A DNA stretch of 64,000 bases, taken from assembly GCA_963575645.1 (NCBI GenBank), contig OY754469.1:40878753-40942752 (forward strand), in the 5' to 3' direction. The DNA is from Xanthostigma xanthostigma. Lineage: Eukaryota > Arthropoda > Insecta > Raphidioptera > Raphidiidae. Of the stretch, positions 10,664 to 20,215 are shown one piece after another (position 1 is the first letter of the stretch; every line of letters begins with the position of its first letter). Below the pieces are notes generated by a model that ran no database searches, was not told the origin of the DNA, and saw only the letters and a list, made by a program, of their open reading frames with translations. The translations under genes were made by a program, and so were the position numbers.

Positions 10664-11446
10664 TAAAGGCGTGTTTCCACCGGAGGAACATTGAGGAACT
10701 TTTGTGTTGCTGTTGCTTGTTCCCGAAAATGTTCCACAAAGTTTCTAAATGTTTCGGCAACAAATGTCGACTGTTTCTACTTGTCGCCGGTTTCCATTTT
10801 GAGCGGTAAACTTCAAAAGAAAATCGGCAACATGGGGAAACAAATGCGTGTTGCTGCCGCAGTGGAAACGGATGATGCAACTTGGTACGTTGTTGTGTCT
10901 AGCGTCTACTCTAGTTGGTATTTCGGTGTGCAGTGAAGTGAAAATAAATAAACAATTAAATATTTTGTATTTATAAATATTTATTTAAACAATATAATGC
11001 CTTTTAAGTGGACGAATGAGTTAGTTGTTGAATTAATTGAAAATTATAGACTTTATGAGTGTTTATGGAACTCAAAACACATAAAGTATAAATGCAGGAA
11101 CGCAAAATTTGATGCTTGGTCAGCACTGGCCAAAAAAATCGGAACAGATGCACAAGAAGTTAAACGAAAAATGAAAAATATTATTGCGCAGTTCTACAGG
11201 GAGCGCAAGAAATATCGCGCAATGAAGAAATCGGGTGCTACTTCTTCATCTTCCTCCATATTCCCGTATACTGTTTCAGCAGTGGAAACACTAGTTGCGC
11301 TCTCAAGAAACAACATGCGACTATTGACAATTTTAGTTGCTTGAGTGGAAACAAAAAGTTTACGTATGTTGCCAAAAGTTTCTACTCATGGCAACTAGGA
11401 GCAACAAAAAGTTCCTCAATGTTCCTCCGGTAGAAACGTACCTTTA
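10664..11446 (+). mobile_element. TIR element carrying a MADF-domain ORF
   Basis: Left end TAAAGGCGTGTTTCCACCGG and right end CCGGTAGAAACGTACCTTTA are inverted. The next block, AGGAACATTGAGGAACTTTT, is exactly inverted as AAAAAGTTCCTCAATGTTCCT. Subterminal AGTGGAAAC motifs recur at 10860, 11281 and 11345. Myb/MADF-type proteins are encoded beside the transposase in PIF/Harbinger elements, so this is probably a Harbinger-type derivative that lost its transposase. A target duplication could not be fixed because of the TTTAAA context. Confidence 0.75.
10997..11344 (+). CDS. MADF/Myb-SANT-like DNA-binding protein of a transposon
   Basis: The 115-aa ORF starts MPFKWTNELVVELIENYRLY and has the three-helix MADF (Adf-1-type Myb/SANT) layout: Trp5; a helix with LVVELIENY; LWNSKHIKYKCRN; W41 in DAWSALAKKIG; and a basic recognition helix with VKRKMKNIIAQFYRERKKY (about residues 54-72). 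After a Ser-rich linker the frame runs into the element's right subterminal repeats (SAVETLVAL), so the C-terminus looks derived from transposon end sequence and any original tail is lost. Such proteins bind transposon ends and help Harbinger transposases. Upstream AT-rich DNA could be a promoter, but no TATA/Inr pair is clear. The MADF call is good; the function is inferred. Confidence 0.7.
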   Translation: MPFKWTNELVVELIENYRLYECLWNSKHIKYKCRNAKFDAWSALAKKIGTDAQEVKRKMKNIIAQFYRERKKYRAMKKSGATSSSSSIFPYTVSAVETLVALSRNNMRLLTILVA

Positions 11447-12020
11447 GATCCTTTAAAAATTGTCGTTTCGGATGTAATTTTACTCACCCATTGTCATTTC
11501 TCGGCACTCATTTTTAAGAATAATATGGTATATCAATTTTATCGATGTATTTTTCTTAGCAATGTCTTGTATAATATTTCAATCAATAATATTTGCTTTG
11601 CATAGGTCACAAAAAAACTCACAAAAATCGATATTCAAGGAAATGTAGTACCTACATACATAATACTTAATATCTTTTAATAATAGACTAGTATGAGCTG
11701 TGTTTTTTCTCATATTAAGATAACAATTGAAAAAATTAGTAACAATGTGACAACAATAAAAATTTTCAAACAATGAAATAAAATAGTGTATTTCAGTTAC
11801 ATTATGATGTACCAGAATTTTTTGAACCATAACTCGCATACACATGACAAAAATGGTGTGTGGTACATACGATTACCTGTATTTGCCAGGTGGTAAAGAC
11901 TGTAAGTTCAGAACAGAGCGTCATTAAAAATATAAACCGATTTTCATACTTAAAAGCCGCTGTGTATTTTAATATGTCGTGAAAAGGTATGTTTCAACTA
12001 GAAATATAATCTTTATATAT
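11447..12020. other. Non-coding DNA with a hAT-related fragment
   Basis: 11690-11825 matches 55440-55565, the interior of a hAT-type element: both hold AACAATTGAAAAAATTAG and TTTTCAAACAATGAAA. The termini of that element are not present here, so this is a decayed internal fragment. The 88-aa minus-strand ORF at 11579-11845 overlies it and shows no domain. Confidence 0.6.
12017..12020. other. Target-site duplication ATAT, left
   Basis: ATAT at 12017-12020 is repeated at 18741-18744 after the 3' LTR. If the LTR ends one base earlier, the duplication is TATAT (5 bp). A duplication of 4-6 bp is expected for LTR retrotransposons. Confidence 0.8.
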
Positions 12021-13009
12021 TGTCACGTGGTGCCATAGCACCGCGACATTTTTTTAATATTAGCATAAAAATTATTATAATAAAATAAATAAATAAGGAA
12101 ATCTTAAATCACTAAATTCGCGGGTATTTGCATGCGCGGTACGATTTGGATCGCGTGGCTTGGACTTATAAACATAAGTGTGTCTATCGTGTGATCCAGT
12201 CGTCTGACTCTAAATACGCGGTATCTGTGATTTTCAAAAGTGAAAAAGTGACAAACAATAGTTGTTAGGTTTGAAATAATTAAAATCAATATTTATTAGT
12301 TACGGAAAAATAACAAACATTAAGTTGTTTTCCGGGATTCGGTGTGGTCGCATGAAAAGGACGCTCATGGAATAAACCACAGAATCATCTTCAAGCTTCT
12401 TCTCCAAACCGAATTTAGACTTCATTGTACTACCATGAAGCGCCTAAATACCCGTAGTCACTCACGAATTATGTAAAGTATTCCTAGAATAAGTATTGTT
12501 CAAGTGTAAGTAAGTACTCTTCAGAAAAAGGTATGACGCTCACGCCTAGTTTTCTTTTCCTCTTTCACGTTTTATTATTTTTTTTTTTTTTAATTTAAAC
12601 AACCTTATTAAATGTACTTCCCTAGATAATTAAGTGATCACCTCGTCAGGGTTCTACCCCCAGTTCCTAATTGTCAATCATGATCAAATGATATTGTTAA
12701 TATTAAGAATGTACTTGTAAATCAGATTTCTTTGTACCTTATCACCGACACGTTTTTGAAGGGATTATGAAATATAATTGTTATCGACCAACTGCATATT
12801 CTTTTCTTTGTTACATTTCTGCACAAGTTTCTCAGAACAGTAGAAGAAGTGGAGCTGTACCCTCTCTGATCACTATGGGCCCAAAATAACACCGCTACAG
12901 CCCAAACAATCCACCGTTTTGAGAAATCTGTCCGTCTTTTTTCTTTTATTTATTCACAGGTGGGAATGGACCTACGTTACCAGAAATCCTTCCACTGCCG
13001 TGCTTTAAT
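12021..13009 (+). repeat. 5' LTR
   Basis: The 989 bases are nearly identical to 17751-18740. It starts TGTCACGTGG, whose first 28 bases form an imperfect hairpin (GTGGTGC...GCACCGCG), and ends GCTTTAA(T) directly before a TGG primer site. The terminal dinucleotides are therefore not TG...CA. An AT-rich TATAAACA at 12167 is a possible promoter element. The 61-aa minus-strand ORF repeated in both LTRs has no domain and is judged chance. Confidence 0.95.
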
Positions 13010-13027
13010 TGGTAGCAAGGAGCGTAG
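13010..13027 (+). promoter_or_regulatory. Primer binding site
   Basis: TGGTAGCAAGGAGCGTAG directly follows the 5' LTR. The TGG complements the CCA of a tRNA 3' end, the standard minus-strand priming site. I could not assign the tRNA with confidence. Confidence 0.8.
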
Positions 13028-13076
13028 TTAATTCCTGAGTCCTGTTCCTGTCCGATTCCACGTCTTCCAGTCGACC

Positions 13077-13940
13077 ATGCCGCGCCATAAGTCCTGCCGC
13101 AGCCCAAAGTCTCCGCCGACACCCGGCCAAAGCAAATCTCCAGGTCCGCCTCCGACCACCGCTGAACTTCCAGACTCTCCGCCGGCGATGGACGATCCTC
13201 CAGTGCACTCACCGAGTAAGTCCGAGCCAATTCTTATTTCCGTTCCAAATCATACCGCTTCGCATGCAAATATGGGCGATATCCGGGACTTGTTGCGTAA
13301 CGTACCTACCGCTACAGGTACAGATCTTGACATTTTGATACAATTCCTGTTAGAAATCGAGAACGTGAGTCAATTCGCCTTAGTTCCATTTCATATTTTG
13401 TTAAAGAGTTTAGGCACTAAGACTGACGGACCCCTCCGACAGTGGTGGAGACTTAATGTCTATTCTGAACTCGAATGGACACAGCTCAAAAATCTTATTC
13501 TAGACCATTTCACCACTTCTATAGATCGGGCTATGCTAATAGAACGCTATATCAGTAGGCGTCAGAACCTCTCTGAGAATTTCCCCGAATATGCTGAAGA
13601 CGTCTTGAAATATGTCGAATTATTGGGTCCTAGCCTGTCTGAATCGGAGATAATTGCGCGCATTTGGCTTAACCAAAACGAATTCACATTTAATTATCTA
13701 CAATTCAGAGATACCCCAACTTGTTTAGCTGAGCTTCACCAGCTTATAAAACATTTGAGAGTAGTTGAACGTCAACGTAAAACGTACACTCACCCCAATT
13801 CGACCGGACTTGTCGCTCCTAATTTTTCCCCTTGTTGCCGATATTGTAAACAACCAGGTCACTTTATAGCCCAGTGTCCGGTTCGTCCCCCACGTCCTTC
13901 TCCTTCTGAACCTAAGGCTATCCTGCCCTCTCAAGGGTGA
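13077..13940 (+). CDS. gag: Gag polyprotein
   Basis: The ATG at 13077 lies in a good initiation context (GACCATGC), 67 bases after the LTR. The 287-aa product has a Pro/Ser-rich basic N-terminus, then a capsid-like central region (LLEIENVSQFALVPF ... WWRLNVYSELEWTQLKNLI, the retrotransposon Gag pattern), then one CCHC zinc knuckle near the C-terminus: C254-x2-C257-x4-H262-x4-C267 in CRYCKQPGHFIAQC. It would assemble the particle and bind genomic RNA. The ORF ends at TGA 13938-13940. The same frame then stays open into pol, so a fraction of ribosomes passing the stop would make a Gag-Pol fusion. Size and single knuckle fit insect Ty3/gypsy Gag. Confidence 0.95.
   Translation: MPRHKSCRSPKSPPTPGQSKSPGPPPTTAELPDSPPAMDDPPVHSPSKSEPILISVPNHTASHANMGDIRDLLRNVPTATGTDLDILIQFLLEIENVSQFALVPFHILLKSLGTKTDGPLRQWWRLNVYSELEWTQLKNLILDHFTTSIDRAMLIERYISRRQNLSENFPEYAEDVLKYVELLGPSLSESEIIARIWLNQNEFTFNYLQFRDTPTCLAELHQLIKHLRVVERQRKTYTHPNSTGLVAPNFSPCCRYCKQPGHFIAQCPVRPPRPSPSEPKAILPSQG
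13938..13940 (+). promoter_or_regulatory. In-frame TGA between gag and pol (candidate readthrough stop)
   Basis: gag (from 13077) and pol share one frame. The only stop between them is this TGA, in context GGG TGA GAT AGC. No frameshift slippery site is needed. The context is not the strong TGA-CTA readthrough motif. It is either a programmed readthrough stop or a single nonsense mutation. Confidence 0.65.
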
Positions 13941-16900
13941 GATAGCGTTGTCAAAATTTTTAGTAAACCGAAAGATGTAGAACAAATTAATGTCTTTCCC
14001 CGGTTAACCACATTAGTTAATAAGTCACCTCTTTCGAACCACCCCCCTCCAGCTAACTTGTCCTCTCCTGTAAATACGTCTATTCGATTGACTTCTCCCG
14101 TCCCGAATTATTCCTATAATTCTCCAAGTCAATCAAGTAGCTCTACGATCCCTCTAGTTTATCTCTACTTTCAACATATTCGAGCTTCGGCACTGCTTGA
14201 TACCGGTTCTACCAAGAACTACATCAATTCCGAACTTGCTAATTATTTGTCATCGTTAAAAATAGGTACGATCACAAATTCGATTTCTTATGCCCAAGTA
14301 GCCAACAGTACTATCGCTAGATCTAATTTCACGTTAACAGTAGTCATTACTATTAGTAAATTTACCTGGAAGATTGATTTCCTAGTTCTCGACGCTCTGT
14401 CGTATCCCGTCATAATAGGTTATGATTCTTTATGCAAAATGGGTGCGAACGTTAATTGTACCGAGAATAATCTTTCTTTCAAATTCGATTCCTCTCACGT
14501 CATTCCCTTTGTACCGTTACCCGCTTCGTCCAAAACCTTCTCCCTGGATCACGTTACCAGTATAGATTCAAATGCGGCCAACTTTAGTAGTTTGCTTGCA
14601 GAATTTCCAGAAGTTCTTACCGAAGAACTAGGTCAAGCTAAAAATTACAAATATTCAATTCATTTGTCTGACGATATTCCAGTCCGAAAGGCCCCGTATC
14701 CACTTTCCCCACCTCAAGCTAAAATAATGAGGGAACATATTAGTGATCTTTTGAATAAAGGCGTTATTTCACCTAGTAAATCTCCTTACGCTTCACCGGC
14801 TTTTCTTGTCAAGAAATCAAGTGGAGGTTATAGACTTTGTATTGATTATCGCCAGTTAAACAAAAAGGTTGTCATGGATAGTTTTCCTGTTCCGTCGATT
14901 GAGCACATTTTCCAGTGCTTAAAAAACGCCAAAGTTTTCACCACGTTGGATCTAAACAGCGCCTTTTACCAAGTTGAATTATCTGACAAATCGAAGAGTC
15001 TAACGTCGTTCGTCACTCCTGAAGGCCAGTGGAAATTTCATAAGGCTCCGTTCGGGCTATCTATTTCACCTAGTGCTCTAAACCGTCTGATGTTTGACAT
15101 TTTTGCCGATTTAAGATACAAGTTTGTGATTGTATTTTTCGACGACTTATTAATATACAGTCCCGATAGGGAATCTCATATGGTACACGTTCGAGAAACG
15201 TTAAGACGTCTAAAAGAAGCTAATCTTACCGTGAATCCGGATAAAATAAAATTCGCCCAAAGCGAACTCAACTTCCTGGGTCATCGTGTCTCAAGCAACG
15301 GTCTTTCCATGGATCCCGACAAAGTGGAAGCGATAAAGAATTTGCCAATTCCGAAGAATTTGAAACAGCTTCAAACGTTTATTGGAATGGTTGGTTATTA
15401 CGCTAAGTTTATCCCCGAATACGCTCAGATAATGTCGCCACTCAATGATCTACGGAAGAAAAATGTCAAATATAATTTAACGGAAACGCATATTCAGTCT
15501 TTTCGCAAACTTCGTGAAGCTCTGTCAAGTTCACCAGTTCTACGTTTTCCCGATTTTCAACGCGAATTCATTCTGCAAACCGACGCCAGTCAAAATCATG
15601 TTGGTTGTGTTCTTTTACAATCCTTTGAAGATGGTCTACACCCGATCCAGTACGCAAGCCGACGTTTGACATCCGCCGAGAAGAAATACAGTACGTACGA
15701 ACAAGAAGCTTTAGCATGTATTTGGGCTATGGAAAAAATGAAATCTTACCTCTCGCATCAAACTTTTATTCTTCAGACAGATAGTTCCTGTCTCAAATGG
15801 TTAATTCAGCACCCCCGCAACTTAGGTCGTGTAGGTAGGTGGTTACTTCGCATCAGTCGTTTCAGTTTCAAAGTCGAACATATTCGCGGTAAAGTAAATT
15901 GTACTGCCGATTGTTTATCCCGTTTGGTAGCTGAATCCGAAACTTCTGAGAAAAATGCAATACAATCAAATTTTCTCAATCCCATTACGGAAATCAAAAA
16001 TCCGTTTACCGAACTTAATATCCTGCAAGATCAAGATCCTGAGTTAAACCGCCTTAAAAGTCAAATTAATCAAGGTTTACCTCAGAAAAATTTCGCTATT
16101 CACAAGAATTTCCTGGTTCGACTCGTAGGCCGCAACCGTCGTCGACGTATTGTTGTTCCGTCCGCCTCCAAGAAAGAAATATTGGAACAGTTTCATAATT
16201 CACAAATCGCCAGTCATCCCGGAGTCACGAAGACGTATCGTTCAATATCACGAAGATTTTGGTGGCCGCGCATGTTTGTTGAGGTTCGTCAATTTATTAA
16301 AGATTGTATGCTCTGTGCAACGCATAAATCAGATCAACATCCTGATAAAGTAGTTATGTCGTCTAATCCTCCACAATCTGTGTGGGATAAAATTTACATT
16401 GATCTCATGGGACCGCTTGTCAAATCACATTCCGGGAATAAATATGTTCTTCTAATTCTGGATAGTTACAGCAAGTGGTTAATAACTTACGCGATTCCTG
16501 ATTCCAGTTCCACGTCGATAATAAAATGTCTGCATCAAGTCTTTACCACGTATGGTCCACCAACTAAAATAGTTTCCGATAACGCGACTTCGTTTACGTC
16601 AAACAAGTTTAATGAATTCTGTACTTCCTGGGGTTCACGTGTCATTCACAGTTCGCCTTATCATCCTTCGTCCAATGCTGTAGAAAGAGTAATACGAAAC
16701 GTTAGAGCTGCTCTGTCAATTTTACTTCAACAAAAGTTTGACGATCATCTCAGTTGGGACTTGTTATTAAATCACATAACCTTCGCCAATAATTCTTCAT
16801 ATCATGAAAGTATTAAAAATTTACCTTGTAAGATATTTTTGTCAAGAGAAATCAAATTTCCACTCGATTTACAATGGAATTTGTCATCTGTGTGGGAACA

Positions 16901-17210
16901 AGACGCCTTGCCTTCCGAAAATCAAGTTCGCCTAGCTCTGTCAAAATCACATGAACTACAAGCGAAATATTTCAATAAAAACCGTTCGTTGCAGTCGAAG
17001 TTTCAAGTCGGCGATTTTGTTGTACAAAGGTTACATTATAACAAAATGAAACCGAATTTTCACCTCAAACTTTGTCCTCGTTACAGTAATCCCCGTGTAA
17101 TTTTAGAATTTACGAGTCCTGTTAGCTGCATCCTTCAAGATCCATCCTCCAAAAAGATGTTTAAATCTCATATTGAACATCTGAAGAAAATTCCGTCTGT
17201 TAACAATTGA
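13941..17210 (+). CDS. pol: Pol polyprotein: protease, RT, RNase H, integrase
   Basis: The frame is open from just after the gag TGA to the TGA at 17208-17210 (1089 codons). There is no ATG near the beginning, so expression probably depends on gag; a TTG at 14058 is not a credible start. Domains in order: aspartic protease with DTG at 14199-14207; RT with catalytic Asp at 14949 (LDLNSAFYQ) and FFDD at 15135-15146; RNase H with Asp 15582 (TDAS), Glu 15699 and Asp 15780; integrase zinc module with His 16194, His 16215, Cys 16305 and Cys 16314; DDE core with Asp 16401, Asp 16578 and Glu 16683. The second Asp and the Glu are separated by 34 residues, one fewer than the usual DD35E, because the Gly of the SNG motif is missing. 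No chromodomain is evident at the C-terminus. Confidence 0.95.
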   Translation, partial: DSVVKIFSKPKDVEQINVFPRLTTLVNKSPLSNHPPPANLSSPVNTSIRLTSPVPNYSYNSPSQSSSSTIPLVYLYFQHIRASALLDTGSTKNYINSELANYLSSLKIGTITNSISYAQVANSTIARSNFTLTVVITISKFTWKIDFLVLDALSYPVIIGYDSLCKMGANVNCTENNLSFKFDSSHVIPFVPLPASSKTFSLDHVTSIDSNAANFSSLLAEFPEVLTEELGQAKNYKYSIHLSDDIPVRKAPYPLSPPQAKIMREHISDLLNKGVISPSKSPYASPAFLVKKSSGGYRLCIDYRQLNKKVVMDSFPVPSIEHIFQCLKNAKVFTTLDLNSAFYQVELSDKSKSLTSFVTPEGQWKFHKAPFGLSISPSALNRLMFDIFADLRYKFVIVFFDDLLIYSPDRESHMVHVRETLRRLKEANLTVNPDKIKFAQSELNFLGHRVSSNGLSMDPDKVEAIKNLPIPKNLKQLQTFIGMVGYYAKFIPEYAQIMSPLNDLRKKNVKYNLTETHIQSFRKLREALSSSPVLRFPDFQREFILQTDASQNHVGCVLLQSFEDGLHPIQYASRRLTSAEKKYSTYEQEALACIWAMEKMKSYLSHQTFILQTDSSCLKWLIQHPRNLGRVGRWLLRISRFSFKVEHIRGKVNCTADCLSRLVAESETSEKNAIQSNFLNPITEIKNPFTELNILQDQDPELNRLKSQINQGLPQKNFAIHKNFLVRLVGRNRRRRIVVPSASKKEILEQFHNSQIASHPGVTKTYRSISRRFWWPRMFVEVRQFIKDCMLCATHKSDQHPDKVVMSSNPPQSVWDKIYIDLMGPLVKSHSGNKYVLLILDSYSKWLITYAIPDSSSTSIIKCLHQVFTTYGPPTKIVSDNATSFTSNKFNEFCTSWGSRVIHSSPYHPSSNAVERVIRNVRAALSILLQQKFDDHLSWDLLLNHITFANNSSYHESIKNLPCKIFLSREIKFPLDLQWNLSSVWEQDALPSENQVRLALSKSHELQAKYFNKNRSLQSKFQVGDFVVQRLHYNKMKPNFHLKLCPRYSNPRVILEFTSPVSCILQDPSSKKMFKSHIEHLKKIPSVNN

Positions 17211-17750
17211 AAAATTCACCCGAGGTCATTGCCCTCTAGTTTAATTTCAAGTTCAATGTCAGACAGCTGACATCTGTCAAACGTCAAGTGTTGTTAGGTT
17301 AGGATATTACTAACAATGAAAGTTTAAGTTATTTTTCGTACCTGAGTTATGCTTTATTTTCCTAAATAAAGAATTCTCCCTGTGTTATTTCGTTATTCTC
17401 GTCCTTTGTTTTAGATTATAAGCTTGTCCTTGTTTACATTCCGGCGCTTTCCTAAGGCCCAATTTCGTCTAACGTCTAAGCTGTCTCCTTCAGCCAGTCA
17501 GGTTACGACCCCATAATTTCCGTATTATCGGTGGTTGTTTCATCTCGTTAGATCAATTTAGATTAGTTAAATTTAATTAGAGCTTATTTATGAAGAGCAC
17601 ACTTCAACTGCCATAGTATGGGATATGGTAGATTGTCAAGTGATTGTTGACTTAGTTACAACAAAGATAAATTCATTGTTGTGAATTTCTTGTTGTATGT
17701 ACAGTTAGTAGTATAGCGGAGTACCTCCTAATCACTAAAGAGGGGGAGCC
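17211..17750 (+). other. 3' untranslated region and polypurine tract of the LTR element
   Basis: There is no third ORF between pol and the 3' LTR. AAAGAGGGGGAG at 17737-17748, followed by CC and the LTR, is the polypurine tract that primes plus-strand synthesis. Confidence 0.85.
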
Positions 17751-18740
17751 TGTCACGTGGTGCCATAGCACCGCGACATTTTTTTAATATTAGCATAAAA
17801 ATTATTATAATAAAATAAATAAATAAGGAAATCTTAAATCACTAAATTCGCGGGTATTTGCATGCGCGGTACGATTTGGATCGCGTGGCTTGGACTTATA
17901 AACATAAGTGTGTCTATCGTGTGATCCAGTCGTCTGACTCTAAATACGCGGTATCTGTGATTTTCAAAAGTGAAAAAGTGACAAACAATAGTTGTTAGGT
18001 TTGAAATAATTAAAATCAATATTTATTAGTTACGGAAAAATAACAAACATTAAGTTGTTTTCCGGGATTCGGTGTGGTCGCATGAAAAGGACGCTCATGG
18101 AATAAACCACAGAATCATCTTCAAGCTTCTTCTCCAAACCGAATTTAGACTTCATTGTACTACCATGAAGCGCCTAAATACCCGTAGTCACTCACGAATT
18201 ATGTAAAGTATTCCTAGAATAAGTATTGTTCAAGTGTAAGTAAGTACTCTTCAGAAAAAGGTATGACGCTCACGCCTAGTTTTCTTTTCCTCTTTCACGT
18301 TTTATTATTTTTTTTTTTTTTTAATTTAAACAACCTTATTAAATGTACTTCCCTAGATAATTAAGTGATCACCTCGTCAGGGTTCTACCCCCAGTTCCTA
18401 ATTGTCAATCATGATCAAATGATATTGTTAATATTAAGAATGTACTTGTAAATCAGATTTCTTTGTACCTTATCACCGACACGTTTTTGAAGGGATTATG
18501 AAATATAATTGTTATCGACCAACTGCATATTCTTTTCTTTGTTACATTTCTGCACAAGTTTCTCAGAACAGTAGAAGAAGTGGAGCTGTACCCTCTCTGA
18601 TCACTATGGGCCCAAAATAACACCGGTACAGCCCAAACAATCCACCGTTTTGAGAAATCTGTCCGTCTTTTTTCTTTTATTTATTCACAGGTGGGAATGG
18701 ACCTACGTTACCAGAAATCCTTCCACTGCCGTGCTTTAAT
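17751..18740 (+). repeat. 3' LTR
   Basis: The 990 bases match the 5' LTR with one substitution and one extra T in the T-run. ATAT follows at 18741-18744, matching the left flank. It supplies the polyadenylation region of the transcript. Confidence 0.95.
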
Positions 18741-19019
18741 ATATCTTTCGAGTGACACCCTACAAATAATAATAATAAATAATAAATTAACTAATTATAT
18801 TTCATGAAAAATATTTAGTTTCTCATAAATTACAGTCACATTATTATTTAAAAAAAAAAACTTAACCTCAGCTGAATTGAACCGAAAATGTATCATTTTT
18901 TAGAAAATCTGTGATCATAAATAATATCTACAGTAAGTATGTTAGCAGAATTGGCTTTTATAAAAGCTTTGTCACACATTATTAAATAGAATTACTTGTC
19001 AACAATATTTTTTTATACT
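18741..19019. other. AT-rich non-coding DNA right of the LTR element
   Basis: The ATAT target duplication occupies 18741-18744. No further feature is recognised. Part of 18860-18930 weakly resembles 22990-23030. Confidence 0.4.
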
Positions 19020-19300
19020 AAATTTAGAATAGTTTTAGTCAATATACAATATGTAGAAGCTATTGATAGACTGCTTATATACATTTTAACAATATGACGT
19101 CACAACTGTCAATACAATTTTAGTGCGTTTACGGTCACGTGATTTTTTTAAATATTTTATCAATTTTAAATTGCTTATAATTAATTTAAAAAAAGTTTTT
19201 TGAAAGTTTTTCGCATCGATTATCAATATTATTTATAATAAAGTTTTAAAATACAATAAAAAAATCGATAATTATTTTTTTCCAAAAGCCTAATTGTCAG
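19020..19300 (-). repeat. Repeat shared with 23055-23330, opposite orientation
   Basis: Shared blocks include TTTTAGTCAATA, GACGTCACAACTGTCAA, CACGTGATTTTTTT, AAAGTTTTTCGCATCGATTA and AAAATACAATAAAAAAATCG. There is no ORF. It forms the interior of the inverted-repeat element at 22910-23815. Confidence 0.75.
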
Positions 19301-19449
19301 GAGTAAATAGAGATTTATCGTGAAAATTAATAATTATGTGTTTTCCTGCTTTTCTCATTTTTTAGAGCAAAAATTAAATGGCTTAAAAATAATCACTGTT
19401 GAATTGTCTAAGTATACCAAAGTCACTTAATTATAAAGAAAATAATTTT

Positions 19450-20215
19450 AATAATAATAACTTTATTTTATCACGATAATATGTAGCCTATGCCTATTCT
19501 GAAGATCCATTATAAATATTGGTGAAAACGGTAGATTGAAAAGATCTTTGAAAAATAAGCAAGTTTTGTAGGAATTTTTTTTGGTTAGTGCCACCCCTGT
19601 TAAGTAATCATCGTTTGAAATTATTAAATTAACATGTCATAATAACGAACTTAATTTTAAAATTCGACATTTAAAATCTAGTTACCTAATTAAAACAATG
19701 CCACAAATGTTTATACTGTCTTCCATTTACTTCTAAACACTGCTGAGCTCTTCTAGATATACTTTGAGTACCTCAAAGTATTTTCCGACAATAAAAAACA
19801 AATGCACTTATTGAAAACTTATTGTGATATTGTTTAATTAGGTAACTAGATTTTAAATGCCGACTTTTAAAATTAAGTTCGTTATTATGACATGTTAATT
19901 TAATAATTTCCAACAAATATTACTTAACAGGGGTGGCAGTATTAAAAAAAAAATGTCTTACCAAACTTGCTTATTTTTTGAAGATCTTTTCAATAATATC
20001 ACTTCCGACCTATCGCGCCATTTGAAATTCCGGAGTTCTGAACATTCTGGAGCAAACTAATAGGGAAGCCGACCTTTCCGGAGGAAAAAAATATCACCAC
20101 TCGATTCTTCATTAGGGCTTTTATAATACAGATTTTTTACACAATCCTCTACGACTTACCGTTTTCGTAAAAAACGACCGGTACGGGTGGTCTGACTCAT
20201 CCCGTAGGTACCTAC
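19450..20215. mobile_element. Palindromic element H, incomplete copy
   Basis: The arms at about 19540-19700 and 19845-19995 are inverted copies of each other: AAGATCTTTGAAAAATAAGC with its complement, TTAACATGTCATAATAACG with its complement, and GCCACCCCTGTTAAGTAAT with its complement. The right side runs on through AACGACCGGTACGGGTGG to the end near 20205. The left terminus, present in the relative at 57103, is missing. Confidence 0.8.

Larger units (their letters stand above)
12021..18740 (+). mobile_element. Nearly intact Ty3/gypsy LTR retrotransposon
   Basis: The order is LTR (12021-13009), primer binding site, gag, in-frame TGA, pol (protease, RT, RNase H, integrase), polypurine tract, LTR (17751-18740), flanked by ATAT. 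Integrase lying after RT/RNase H marks Ty3/gypsy rather than copia. The two LTRs differ by one substitution (C/G near 12895 against 18626) and one T in a homopolymer (about 12580-12592), so insertion was recent. No env-like third ORF lies between pol and the 3' LTR (540 bases of non-coding DNA). The element could be active if the TGA is read through. Confidence 0.97.

Noticed and set aside
10540..10936. Several ORFs near the left end of the MADF element
   Set aside because: They overlap each other on both strands and run through inverted-repeat sequence. Only 10997-11344 shows a domain.
12104..12289. 61-aa minus-strand ORF present in both LTRs
   Set aside because: It is duplicated because the LTRs are. 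It has no domain and lies antisense to the LTR, so it is chance.
14058..14060. TTG as the start codon of pol
   Set aside because: The frame is open upstream to the gag stop and TTG starts are rare in animals, so gag-dependent expression is more likely.
17211..17750. env-like third ORF in the LTR element
   Set aside because: No ORF of useful length lies between pol and the 3' LTR.
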